A DNA stretch of 64,000 nt from an uncultured Tolumonas sp. (GTDB taxonomy: Bacteria > Pseudomonadota > Gammaproteobacteria > Enterobacterales > Aeromonadaceae). A program made the position numbers and the translations under genes. Positions within the stretch are counted from its first letter, which is position 1. Every line of letters begins with the position of its first letter. Under the pieces are notes generated by a model. That model searched no databases and was not told where the DNA came from. It worked only from the letters and a program-made list of their open reading frames with translations. Location: assembly GCF_963678185.1 (NCBI RefSeq), contig NZ_OY782757.1, positions 2,321,501 to 2,385,500 of the forward strand. Direction: 5' to 3'. Shown in pieces: positions 29,201 through 39,200 of this stretch.

Positions 29201-29955
29201 TCGAAGGCATGAACGACCATATTGCAAAACCGATTGATCCACAGTTGTTCTATAAACTGCTGAGCCACTATCTGGTTCACAAACTGAGTGGCAGTCGGCA
29301 AAGCGCATCCAGTAATGCAAACCTGCAGCTGCAGCTACAGCTGGATGGGCTGGATAGCCAAACCGCGTTACAGCGGGTTAATGGTAACCAAACCCTTTAT
29401 CTACAGTTATTACAGCAATTTTGCCATGAACAAGGCGGCATTCCGGCCCGCATCCGCGATTTACTGGCACAACAACAGCCAACCATTGCCAAACCATTGG
29501 CCCACAGTCTGAAAGGGGTGGCCGCCAATATTGGTGCTATTGCGGTATCCGATCTGGCGGCACAGCTGGAAAAAGCACTGAGTCATTCCACTGACATGGC
29601 GGGTTTACTGGTGATGACGAATCAGCTGGATGGCGCACTGCAGCAACTCTGCCGCCAAATCAACACGCAAATCATTCCGCATGATCTGCAGTTGGCCACT
29701 ACCACCCATCATTTACAACGTGTCACTGACGAAGCGTTGGCAACACTGCGGAAGCTGATTGGCGATAACGATTGCGGCGCGTTAGATCTGTACGCTCAGC
29801 TAGAGCCCGGTTTACAGGCGCTGATCCCGCAGGCGGAATTACAACAGATCAATAATCATCTGCAGGCATTTGATTTCGATCTGGCACTGGCACGATTAGA
29901 ACGTTTTACGCTGGTTCCGGCACCGGCAACTCCAGACGTTCAATCACCCGATTGA
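26296..29955 (+). CDS. Multidomain hybrid sensor histidine kinase (Cache-PAS-HK-REC-REC-Hpt)
   Basis: Inner-membrane sensor of 1219 residues. Membrane segments lie near residues 12-32 and 298-318; between them is a periplasmic Cache-type domain (YRPYWQRAI, RGLYIAAPV). A PAS/PAC module follows (YTYASAKTREVLGLNP ... GYWMDITAR), then HisKA with His495 (MSHEIRTPMNAVIG) and HATPase (GGTGLGL at 673). Two receiver domains carry Asp786 and Asp926, and a C-terminal Hpt has His1070 (HSLKGV). This is a full phosphorelay in one chain. No regulator gene is adjacent in the same operon; the convergent HD-GYP gene may be a functional partner. Weak ribosome site. Confidence 0.92.
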   Translation: MTSHMKDKHAPTLIWLIITLLAVGLGVGLQKHLLEQQQHEAQAKQVHQIVLDIQSISSRSPVMGACVLMGLVSDSIKQRLDGLIPADDPRLQQEFVSVLQQYHADIAVVEDNTGLVVGYFNNNPAYSSLGVNVSYRPYWQRAIKGVPNVYPAIGVADELRGLYIAAPVHRTMSNQSPVNGVYTVRVSAALLDETLKTQTSPALLVSPDGVVFASNRPKWILKMAAPITEPQRQRLIAEKQFKNLFRDHVPASLPFTLNKESIAFEGKQYAISSAALDWPDQQGSWQVVLLQDMSGWLPLWQAALLAALIIVAMSILRWVWLLQRQMEAETVAAAETQQAIQQRARQHLQDLSDALPLAIFQFRSGDDEEHSRYTYASAKTREVLGLNPYELLTDVRALERILLPEECSSVVAAITQAFQEHRDFDLEHRIYRHGEIRWVRVKALCNRQEEHDWIWNGYWMDITARHQQTEQLRQAKEAAESATRTKSMFLANMSHEIRTPMNAVIGLAYLALKTELSAKQRDYLNKIHQAGTSLLGIINDILDVSKIEANQLKLEHIAFNLDDVLANLSVMSSQRANEKGLELLFDIAPDIPRSLLGDPLRLGQILINLVSNAVKFTEQGYVHLQVRQQARADDQLTLQFTIRDTGIGMTPEQTSRLFQAFTQADGSTTRRFGGTGLGLTIARHLVEQMGGTIQVKSEPDVGSEFSFAIQLTANQIMNEKRRLIPGAITGLRVLVVDDNEVACDILLAALQQLPLHAEAVTSANQAWLRLQQANQEGTPFHLLMTDWQMPEMNGIVLAQHARELPIPPRMVLVTAFSYDDIQQEAKAVGFEGFLTKPISQSQVVDGLMRLFAPPQGETIAVFEHLLLPQFRQANVLLAEDNPINQQIAVEMMIASGIHTDVAANGHEAMSLLFSHEPTHYDLVFMDLQMPGLDGHEATLAIRADARFQQLPIIAMTAHALQDERERCLVEGMNDHIAKPIDPQLFYKLLSHYLVHKLSGSRQSASSNANLQLQLQLDGLDSQTALQRVNGNQTLYLQLLQQFCHEQGGIPARIRDLLAQQQPTIAKPLAHSLKGVAANIGAIAVSDLAAQLEKALSHSTDMAGLLVMTNQLDGALQQLCRQINTQIIPHDLQLATTTHHLQRVTDEALATLRKLIGDNDCGALDLYAQLEPGLQALIPQAELQQINNHLQAFDFDLALARLERFTLVPAPATPDVQSPD

Positions 29956-31291
29956 GGGCGGCAAAACAGTCGGCATCAATCGCGGTGCCCACCGTTTCCG
30001 CCATGATATCGAGGGTTTTTGGAATCGGGATCGCGCCACGATATGGCCGGGCCGCAGTGATCGCATCAAAGATATCCGCCGTGGTAATGATGCGGGTTTC
30101 CAGCGTGATCTGCCCGGCGGTCAGCCCTTTCGGATAACCTTGACCATCCAGCCGTTCATGATGTGCGCCCGCCACACGCGCCAGCTCCGCAAAGGCCGAA
30201 ATCCGGCTTAAAATATTTTCGGTAAACTCCGCATGCCGCTGTACCGCTGCCCATTCCTCGGCATTCAGTTTGCCAGGTTTATCCAAAATCGTATTACTCA
30301 CCCCCAGCTTGCCCACATCGTGCAATAAGGCGCCGCGTTTCAGCCAACGCCGCCGCTCTGGCGATAAACCCAGCTCCTGCGCCAGCATATCGGTATACAG
30401 CGCCACCCGACCGCTATGGCCGGCGGTGTAAGGGCTTTTCGAGTCAACCACCTGACCAAAGGCCGCGGCGATCTCATCCAGATAATCTTCATCTAACGGC
30501 CGCTCGCCCTCACCGGCTAACAACGCAAACACCTGCTGCTCTAACGTCGGTGACGCCAGCGTTTGCCAGAAAGAGTCATTATTAGAAACTTGCTCAAACA
30601 GCTGAACCAGCGTTGGATCAAACCATTTTTTCACGCGCTGCTGCACCTCTTTGCGCGCCGCGACCGGCCCACTGGCGGAATGAAACACATCAACAATCTG
30701 CGCCAACAATGCAATTCGCGCATACAACGGGATCTGCTCACCGACCAGCCCAGCCGGTTTACCGCCGCCATCCCAATGTTCATCCAGCGACAAGATGCCT
30801 TGTGCGACCGGTTCACTAAACCGCAGCTGCCGGGCAATCTCCGCCCCGCGCTGACAACGTGTTTGGATCAGTTCTGTCGCGATCTGCTCACCGTTACGAA
30901 AGATAGTAAACAGACTGCTGAAACGTTCGCTTAAACCAGCCTGCAAACCGGTATGTTTTAAGACGAACGTCACCACGTTGGCGATGCTGCTATCGACTTG
31001 CGAAAAATCGTGTTTAAAACGCAGATCATCGGTCAGGTATAACTCGCAGATCCGCGCGGCATTACTGCTACAGCCCAGATCTTTCAGCAGCAACATGTAA
31101 TACAGTTCATGTAATTGCTGTGCCGGCAAACCGAGCCGCTCACCGAGCTGCATGCCGATCCAGCAACAGCGTACGCAATGCCCTTCCGGCTGCCCTTCGG
31201 TGATATCCAACGCATGACTGAGCGAACCGATCAATTCCGACAGACGTAACTCATTACTGGTGCTAAAGCGCTGCATGTCGCTGATCTCCAA
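29906..31291 (-). CDS. Tandem HD-GYP cyclic-di-GMP phosphodiesterase-like protein
   Basis: 461-residue cytoplasmic protein. The C-terminal HD-GYP domain is intact: LLHDVGKLGV holds the HD pair, HHERLDGQGYPKG holds HHE and the GYP-type loop. The N-terminal half looks like a degenerate second copy, with LKDLGCSS where HDIGK is expected but keeping DEHWDGGGKPAG. Only the C-terminal copy is expected to hydrolyse c-di-GMP. The 3' end overlaps the end of the hybrid kinase gene by 50 bases on the opposite strand. There is no receiver domain, so control is by other means. Confidence 0.88.
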   Translation of the reverse strand: MEISDMQRFSTSNELRLSELIGSLSHALDITEGQPEGHCVRCCWIGMQLGERLGLPAQQLHELYYMLLLKDLGCSSNAARICELYLTDDLRFKHDFSQVDSSIANVVTFVLKHTGLQAGLSERFSSLFTIFRNGEQIATELIQTRCQRGAEIARQLRFSEPVAQGILSLDEHWDGGGKPAGLVGEQIPLYARIALLAQIVDVFHSASGPVAARKEVQQRVKKWFDPTLVQLFEQVSNNDSFWQTLASPTLEQQVFALLAGEGERPLDEDYLDEIAAAFGQVVDSKSPYTAGHSGRVALYTDMLAQELGLSPERRRWLKRGALLHDVGKLGVSNTILDKPGKLNAEEWAAVQRHAEFTENILSRISAFAELARVAGAHHERLDGQGYPKGLTAGQITLETRIITTADIFDAITAARPYRGAIPIPKTLDIMAETVGTAIDADCFAALNRVIERLELPVPEPA

Positions 31292-31340
31292 AGGCTGGTA
31301 TCAAAAAGCATAGAGGAAAAAAGTGATACGCGGCAAAAAC

Positions 31341-31378
31341 AAAAAAGGCGCAAACTTGGCGGTATCGCACCTCTTTTT
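31341..31378. terminator. Bidirectional terminator-like hairpin between the MarR gene and the HD-GYP gene
   Basis: Stem GGCGC (31347-31351) / GCACC (31367-31371), one G-U pair, is flanked by AAAAAA on one side and TTTTTT on the other. It probably ends the MarR transcript (minus). Confidence 0.55.
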
Positions 31379-31428
31379 TGTGAGCTGGGTTTTTGTCAGC
31401 TGGAAAAAGTTTGTTCAGGAACGCAGGT

Positions 31429-31917
31429 TCAGTCGTCGCTGGCTGCTGTTAACGGGTTGTGGTCGGGACTCAGTAGCTGGGCAAATTGGGTGTCGGCCAA
31501 TTTCTGCATAATCGCGCGCCACTGTTGTTCAGCATCACTACCCGCGTCGTTAAACACTTGTGTCATCAGCTCGCGTTGGCTTTGCGATAAGCGATTTTCC
31601 AGCGCTTGCCCTGAGCTGGTTAGCGTTAACCGCTTGATGCGTTTATCAAATTCGTCGGTATTCGCTGCGATCAAATCGAGCTCTTTTAGCACACGTAACG
31701 GGCCATTCAGCGCTTGTTTACTGACGTCAAGAATCTTCAGCAACGCATTCACGCTGATGGCGGGGTTGCGCCCGACAAAATAGAGAATACGGTGATGCAC
31801 ACGCGCTAACCCCTGCTCCGCCAAGATCGCATCGGGGCCGGAGGTAAACGCACGGAAGGCAAAATGGAACAGCTCTAACGCCGCATTGAGCGAATTTTGA
31901 TTATTTTGGTCAACCAT
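31429..31917 (-). CDS. MarR-family transcriptional regulator
   Basis: 162-residue winged-helix protein. The N-terminal dimer helices, the recognition part (ISVNALLKILDVSKQALNGPL at about 55-75) and the wing (ANTDEFDKRIKRLTLTSSGQ) follow MarR order, with the DKR wing signature. It is divergent from the aminotransferase gene with 131 bases between; a near-palindrome ACTTAATTGAGT at 31922-31933 could be its operator. It likely controls that neighbour and itself, which is an inference from arrangement. Confidence 0.85.
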   Translation of the reverse strand: MVDQNNQNSLNAALELFHFAFRAFTSGPDAILAEQGLARVHHRILYFVGRNPAISVNALLKILDVSKQALNGPLRVLKELDLIAANTDEFDKRIKRLTLTSSGQALENRLSQSQRELMTQVFNDAGSDAEQQWRAIMQKLADTQFAQLLSPDHNPLTAASDD

Positions 31918-31918
31918 A

Positions 31919-31933
31919 TTGACTTAATTGAGT
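31919..31933. promoter_or_regulatory. Candidate MarR operator
   Basis: Near-palindrome ACTTAATTGAGT, with one mismatched pair, lies right at the start codon side of the MarR gene in the divergent promoter region. The match is to symmetry only, not to a known consensus. Confidence 0.25.
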
Positions 31934-32048
31934 GCGCTGGCAAGATAGGTCAACTTCGCTGACGTATCTACCGATAATTTACTAGAATCTATCGTCCTGC
32001 ATCAGAAATAGCAATGAAACAACTCATGCCCGCAGCACCGGAGGCCGC

Positions 32049-33203
32049 ATGTTCGCCGAACGCATTCAACATCTCACATCCTCAATCATCCGAGAAATCT
32101 TAGCCAGCGCGCAAAAGCCGAATATCATTTCATTCGCCGGCGGCTTACCGGCGGAAGGCAGTTTTCCGGATATTGACTGGTCGGTGTTGCCGAACAAGGT
32201 CAGACAATATGGCATGAGTGAAGGTGAACCGGAACTGCGTGAAGCAATTGCTGCCGAAGCGCGCCAGAAAGGCATCGATTGTGATGCCAATCAGGTGCTG
32301 ATTTTGTCGGGCTCACAACAAGGGCTCGATTTAGTCTCGAAACTGTTCATCGACCCGAACAGCAAGGTGCTGGTTGAATCACCGACCTATCTGGCGGCGT
32401 TGCAGTGTTTTAATTTGTTTCAAGCGCAATGCCAAGGCATCCAACTCGGCACCCAAGGGCCAGATATCGGAAATTTTGAACATCAGATCCGCGACCACAA
32501 ACCGCGTTTTTCTTACCTGATCCCGAGTTTCCAAAACCCGTCGGGCACCTGTTATGACGTGGCCTCACGTCAGGCCGTAGCGGCGTTACTCGATCAATAC
32601 AACCTGCCATTGATTGAAGATGAGCCGTACTGCGAGCTGGATTATGACAATCTGACCAAACCGCCAATCTGCTCGTTTCTAAAAACCGCACCGTGGATCT
32701 ATTTTGGTTCGTTTTCCAAAGTGCTGATCCCCGGTTTACGGATCGGTTATCTGATTGCGCACCCTGATTTGATCACTCATCTGGTGCGTCTGAAACAGGC
32801 AGCGGATTTGCACACCAACCGTCCAGGACAATGGCTGGCGCTGGAGTACATGAACTCGGCCGATAAACCACAACGTCTGGAACGTCTGCGTGACTTTTAT
32901 CGTGTACGTCGCGACGCATTTGCCGCGGCACTGGAGAGTGAATTTGCCGATCTGGCGGAGTGGCAGATCCCATCCGGCGGACTGTTTTTCTGGTTAAAAT
33001 TGAAAAACGCGGTGGATACCCGCCCGCTGTTAAAAATTGCGCTGGAAGCCGGGGTGGCCTTTATGCCGGGTGAAGCGTTCTTTGCGGAAAGCAATCCGCC
33101 GCATGGTTATATCCGCCTGAACTTCAGCCATACCGAACCAGAGAAAATGGTGGAAGGTTTACGCCGTCTGCGCAAAGTATTATTGGAAGCCAATATCGCT
33201 TAA
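32049..33203 (+). CDS. PLP-dependent class I/II aminotransferase
   Basis: Fold-type I aminotransferase of the LysN/MocR-like group, without a DNA-binding domain. The 384 residues begin ERIQHLTSSIIREIL; PLP contacts include GSQQGLD (phosphate loop), NPSGTCYD, EDEPYCELDY and the Schiff-base Lys224 in GSFSKVLIPGLRIGY. Likely amino donors are aromatic, branched or alpha-aminoadipate, but specificity cannot be read here. It is divergent from the MarR regulator and ends at a shared terminator with metF. Confidence 0.87.
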   Translation: MFAERIQHLTSSIIREILASAQKPNIISFAGGLPAEGSFPDIDWSVLPNKVRQYGMSEGEPELREAIAAEARQKGIDCDANQVLILSGSQQGLDLVSKLFIDPNSKVLVESPTYLAALQCFNLFQAQCQGIQLGTQGPDIGNFEHQIRDHKPRFSYLIPSFQNPSGTCYDVASRQAVAALLDQYNLPLIEDEPYCELDYDNLTKPPICSFLKTAPWIYFGSFSKVLIPGLRIGYLIAHPDLITHLVRLKQAADLHTNRPGQWLALEYMNSADKPQRLERLRDFYRVRRDAFAAALESEFADLAEWQIPSGGLFFWLKLKNAVDTRPLLKIALEAGVAFMPGEAFFAESNPPHGYIRLNFSHTEPEKMVEGLRRLRKVLLEANIA

Positions 33204-33220
33204 CGGCCCAAAATGGCATG

Positions 33221-33257
33221 AAAAAAGGCGCGATACCACAAGGTATGGCGCCTTTTT
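33221..33257. terminator. Bidirectional terminator between the aminotransferase and metF
   Basis: AAAAAAGGCGC-ATACC / GGTAT-GGCGCCTTTTTT forms a strong stem with runs of A and T at either side, so it serves both convergent genes. Confidence 0.9.
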
Positions 33258-33282
33258 TATATTCAGATTTTATATCAAAGCA

Positions 33283-34194
<912 letters not shown>

Positions 34195-34245
34195 TTACGG
34201 CCTGTGGGACGGAAGGCTCCGCTTCCTGCATCGACCAAACAAAAC

Positions 34246-34277
34246 AGATGTTTGGACGTCTAAATGTCTATACATCT
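34246..34277 (-). promoter_or_regulatory. Four tandem MetJ boxes upstream of metF
   Basis: Consecutive 8-mers AGATGTTT, GGACGTCT, AAATGTCT and ATACATCT each resemble the MetJ box AGACGTCT (the best has seven of eight). Tandem head-to-tail arrangement is what MetJ dimers bind cooperatively. The array starts 70 bases upstream of metF. Confidence 0.85.
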
Positions 34278-34341
34278 TATTTGAACTGTTCAGAATGTCA
34301 ACATCTCACCTTAAGCATATCTGACATTCTGTTGTCCGTCG

Positions 34342-36228
34342 TTATTCTGCCGCTGACATGGTTTGCAGCATGGCACCTAAACCACTGTAACGTTCGGTCT
34401 GTTTCCGTACCATCAGGGCCAGCACTTCCGGTGTGGCAAACAGATCCAGCTGTTCACGGGCGCGCGTGATGCCGGTGTAGAGCAATTCGCGTGTCAGCAA
34501 CGGGTTCACGTCGGGCGGCAGCAGCAGCAGGGTGTGAGTAAACTCTGAGCCTTGCGATTTGTGCACCGTCATTGCCCACGCCGTGTCATGGGCTGGCAAA
34601 CGGCTGGGCAGAAAGCCGTGCGCTTTGCCATCAGGCAACACAAACCAGACCCGCAGCCGTTCGCCGTCGCTGGCGGCAATGCCGATATCGCCGTTATACA
34701 GGTTCAGCCCATAGTCGTTTTCGGTGATCATCACCGGCCGCCCAGCAAACCACTCGCCGCTCATCTGCAATTTAGCCTGCGCTTGCAAACGCTGGCCGAT
34801 GGCCTGATTCATGCCGTTAATGCCCCACGGCCCATCGTGTAACGCACACAACAGCCGGATCTGGTTGAACGCCTTCAACAAATCAATCGCATTATCAGAT
34901 GTAACGGGCGCAGCGAGCAGTGCCAAATAGGCGTGATAACCTTTGGCTGCCACACTGATGGCCATCTCGAGACGTTGTTCGTCACTGTGCAGGCGGATAT
35001 CGCGATAGTCTTGTGCCCACACGGCATGCGCCGCTTTCACGTCCCCGTTGTTCACCGCTTCCGCCAGTTTGCCGATGCCGGAATCGGCCGCAAAACGATA
35101 GCTTTTACGCAGCAGACAGAGACGATCGCGCAGCGGGTGCCCCGCAGGTTGCACGTAATTTTGCAGCTCGTAACCGGTGCGCTGTTGCAATTGTCGCGCT
35201 TGTTGTGAGCTTAACCCTTGCGCGACAAACTGGCAGATATCGCCCAGTACCGCACCCGCTTCCACCGATGCCAGCTGGTCTTTATCACCGAGTAAAATCA
35301 AGCGTGCCTGCGGCGGTAAGGCGACCAGCAAACGCGCCATCATCGGTAAATCGATCATCGAGGCTTCATCGACCACCAGCACGTCAAGCGGTAGCGGATT
35401 TTGCCCGTTATGCCGAAATTCCGGTAACCCGGGGATCACGCCGAGCAAACGGTGCAAAGTACTGGCTTGTGTCGGAATACCGGCCAGCCATGCTGCATTC
35501 ACCTGCCCGGCCAGCTCGGTTTTCGCTTTGGCGATCGATTCCGTCAGACGTGCCGCCGCTTTGCCGGTCGGTGCTGCCAGCCGGATCAACAACGGCTGTT
35601 CACTTTGCGCCACCAGCAGTGCCAGCAGTTTGGTCACGGTCGTCGTTTTCCCTGTGCCGGGGCCACCGGAGATCAGCGTAAAACGTCCGTCACAGGCAGT
35701 CGCTACGGCTACGGCTTGCCAATCAACGTCTGTTTGTGGCGTAAACAATTGGCGCAATTGCTGGGCCAGTTCAGGGGTATCAGCGCTCGTTGCGATTGGC
35801 AAACTGGCTTGTTGTAACCAACAGGCGACTTGCTGTTCAAAACGAAAATAGCGGCTGAGGTAAAGTCGTCCGGCAAATAAGGTCAGGGGTTGCCCCGCTT
35901 GCTCTTCAACCACCGATGGATCGCTGACCCGATGCACCAACGGGCTGCGCTCTAACAGGGTCGTCAACTCAGATACGCTGACCGCTGGTAAAGCGACCTC
36001 GGGTAACAACGCCTGCCACTGCGCCAGCCGTTCCGGCCACGTCGTCAAATCAAAACAGACATGACCCCGCCCCAGCTCTTGGCTGGTGATCGCCACCGCC
36101 AGCTGGATGCTGTCATTCGCATCCCAACGTGCCAATAGCTGCGCCAGTTGCACATCCAGATCGCGTAAGAGTCGGGCGTCCAATAATGCTTGCCACAGCG
36201 GAGTTAACACAAAAGAGGTGGTGGTCAT
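34342..36228 (-). CDS. recD: Exodeoxyribonuclease V alpha subunit (RecD helicase)
   Basis: Fast 5'-3' helicase subunit of RecBCD, the repair nuclease-helicase for double-strand ends. The 628 residues show Walker A GGPGTGKTTTVTK near residue 190, VDEASMIDLPMM (motif II), GDKDQLASVEAG (motif III), and the C-terminal TVHKSQGSEF and YTGITRAREQL. Its ATG overlaps the recB stop by one base. It is the last gene of recC-recB-recD. Confidence 0.95.
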   Translation of the reverse strand: MTTTSFVLTPLWQALLDARLLRDLDVQLAQLLARWDANDSIQLAVAITSQELGRGHVCFDLTTWPERLAQWQALLPEVALPAVSVSELTTLLERSPLVHRVSDPSVVEEQAGQPLTLFAGRLYLSRYFRFEQQVACWLQQASLPIATSADTPELAQQLRQLFTPQTDVDWQAVAVATACDGRFTLISGGPGTGKTTTVTKLLALLVAQSEQPLLIRLAAPTGKAAARLTESIAKAKTELAGQVNAAWLAGIPTQASTLHRLLGVIPGLPEFRHNGQNPLPLDVLVVDEASMIDLPMMARLLVALPPQARLILLGDKDQLASVEAGAVLGDICQFVAQGLSSQQARQLQQRTGYELQNYVQPAGHPLRDRLCLLRKSYRFAADSGIGKLAEAVNNGDVKAAHAVWAQDYRDIRLHSDEQRLEMAISVAAKGYHAYLALLAAPVTSDNAIDLLKAFNQIRLLCALHDGPWGINGMNQAIGQRLQAQAKLQMSGEWFAGRPVMITENDYGLNLYNGDIGIAASDGERLRVWFVLPDGKAHGFLPSRLPAHDTAWAMTVHKSQGSEFTHTLLLLPPDVNPLLTRELLYTGITRAREQLDLFATPEVLALMVRKQTERYSGLGAMLQTMSAAE

Positions 36229-39200
36229 TACATGAGCTCCCCGTTGGTTACGGCCGCTTCGCCGGCAAATAAGGCATCTAACGCGTCGATATGGGCTTTG
36301 TCCGGTTTAGTCGCATACACGCCACTGCCCGCCTCACCGTTCATGCCGCGCAAAAACAGATAACAGACACCACCGATATGCTGGTCATAGTCATAATCGG
36401 GCAGACGGCAACGCAGATAACGATGTAACGCCAACGTATAAAGCTGATATTGCACATCATAACGATGCTCAATCATGGCTTGCGCCATCGCAGCTTGCTG
36501 ATAGGCCGCCGCATTATCACCAAGATAATTCGATTTATAATCGACCACGTAAAAACGGCCGTCGTGCTCAAACACCAAGTCGATAAAACCCTTCAGCATG
36601 CCCTGCACTTCATTAAATGCCAATGCCGGTGCTTGGGCGGAAAGTAGATCGCCTGCGGCCAGACAACGGTTAAGTGCGGGTGCAGAAAGCGCTGACAGCG
36701 GTAGCAAAAATTCCATCTCGCTTAAGCAATGCGCAGGGGTTAACTGTGCCAGCGACAAACCGGGGAATAGTTCACTGGTTAAGATCTGTGCCAGCCACTG
36801 TTCCAGTACCGGCAACCACGGCTCCGGCTGCCAATCGTGGCTCAGTTGCACACCTTGCAGATGCTGCACAATCCATTGCTGACGGGTGGCACCATCGGCA
36901 CCAAAATCGAGATCTTCCAATAAGCTATGTAGGAACGTACCGGCATGCGCACCACGCGGGAAACTAAATACATCAAAACGCGGCGCTAACGGTTCAGTAT
37001 CAGTAGTCGTCAACGGCGCAGCCGGTTTGGGTGTCGCAGAACCATGGCTGACCGTGAGTGCCGAATAGGAGGTCACCCGCCAGTTGCGCTCCAGCTGCCC
37101 GCTAAACTGCCGTGCTTGTGCCGCAGGTAATAGCGGTTTAACTTCCTGATACGGGTCAGTTGGAAAGGTTATTTCTGCTACTTCCGCCGCTAAATCATGA
37201 TTATTCTGTATCTGTAGCCACTGGCGGAATCGCTGCGTAAATGCCGTATCGCTATCGTTTTTCAGCAAATAATCCAGCGCCGCCGGACGATCATCTTTCG
37301 CCTTGGTTTTGCTGTTCGGCTTCAAATCCGCCAACCCCAGCCAAGTAACAAACACACCGCGCGTTAACGCCACATACAGCAGCCGCAGATCTTCCGCCAA
37401 ACGCTCTTCGGCCGCGTGATCCCACGCTGCCTCCGAACCGGACAGATCCAATCGCACGCCGCTCTCGGTGTGATAACGCGGTGTGTCGTTGCCGCGATAA
37501 GCACAGATAAACGGCAGCAACACCAACCCATATTGCAGCCCTTTCGATTTATGGATGGTGACGATCTGCACGCGCTGGCGCTCGGAATCGAGCCGCAGTT
37601 GCTGCTCGTCCGCATCACCATTCGGCTGCTGACAACGCTCCAATAACCAGCGCAGCAGCGCATGTTCACCGTTCAGCGCACTGGCGGCGGTTTGCAGCAA
37701 TTCGCCCAGATGCAGCACATCGGTCAGTTGGCGCTCACCATTCACTTCACCCAGTAAACGCTCCGGGATCTGATACCAGAACAGCCATTGGCGCAGCATC
37801 GGCAAAATGCCCCGTTGTCGCCATAATTCACCCGCCTGCCGGATACGCTCGACGGTCTGCTCCCACAAGGTTTCATCGTCATTCAGGTTGGCCAGTTGTC
37901 TCATCGTCCAGCCTTGCAGGCCGGTCGCCATCGCCGCACGAATTAACATCTCATCCTGCGGATTGAGGCAAGCTTCCAGTAGACGCGCTACATCGTGCGC
38001 TACCGGTTGTGCAAACACCGACTCTCGGTTGGAAAGATAGACGCTGGCAATGCCGCACTCGTGCAATGCTTGCTGCATCACGGCAGCTTCACGCCCGCTG
38101 CGCACCAGCACCGCAATATCATTAGGTCGTAACGTTTTACCATCCAGCATCGCCTGCTGCTTTTGTGCCGCCGTCAGCCACGCATGAATTTGCGCCGCCG
38201 CCGCCAGCGCCATACGTTGCTGATAAGCGGCACCACTGATTTCCCCTTCCAGCGGAAGGCAGCATTGCAATGCCGTTTGCGGCCGGCCTTCTAACACAAA
38301 ACCGGTCTCTTTGCCCTTGGCTTTCACCGTTTCAAACGGAATACTCTCTTGATAAATAAACGGGGCGTGGGAGTGAGCAAATAAGGCATTCACCGCACGC
38401 ACTAATTCATCGGTGGAACGGTAGTTGGTTTGCAGCGTGTAATGGGCGGCCACCTGCTGTTTCGCGGCGATGTAGGTAAAAATATCGGCACCACGGAACG
38501 CATAAATCGCCTGTTTCGGATCGCCGATCATGTAAAACCCGCACTCTGGGTTTTGCCCATACAGCGTGGAAAAGATCTGATATTGCAGCGGGTCGGTATC
38601 CTGAAACTCGTCGATCATGGCAACCGGATATTGTTCGCGAATGCGTTCCGCCAGCACAGCACCACGCTCGGAGCTTAATGCTCGTGCCAGATTGGCCAGC
38701 AGATCATCGAACGACAGCTGTTGCTGACGCTGTTTTTGTTGCTGCAAGCGCGCGCGCACTTGCGTCAGCGCATCAGCTATTACCACGTCGTCGATGTCGT
38801 TGGATTGCGCCAGCAGCGTTTCAATCTGATCAAACAACGGATGCGTTGGCACGGCGCCGGTTTTGGTTTTCGCGGCCAACACCGACGCGGAGAAATTTTC
38901 CAGCGCCTTGGGTAACTGATAACTTTTGAGCGGCGCATTGACCCACTCACTGACTTTATTCAGCCAGTTCGGCAGATTTTTTTTCGAATAACTCTGTTTA
39001 CTAACCCCCGATGCCGCAATCACAGCTTCAAGGCTGCCCACAGCCGCGAGCCATGCTTCTCGTAAACTATTTAACCGACCGATGATCGCCTGATGGCGTT
39101 CGGCCAAGGTCTCGCCGGTACGCGGCTGACATTGCAAACCCGCTAACGCCAGATGCGGACTGATGTCGCGCAACAATACATCCGGCCCTTTCCAGTGATC

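Noticed and set aside
35013-35681. 222-codon open frame antisense to recD
   Set aside because: A shadow of recD; Pro/Arg-rich composition is typical of reverse frames in this genome.
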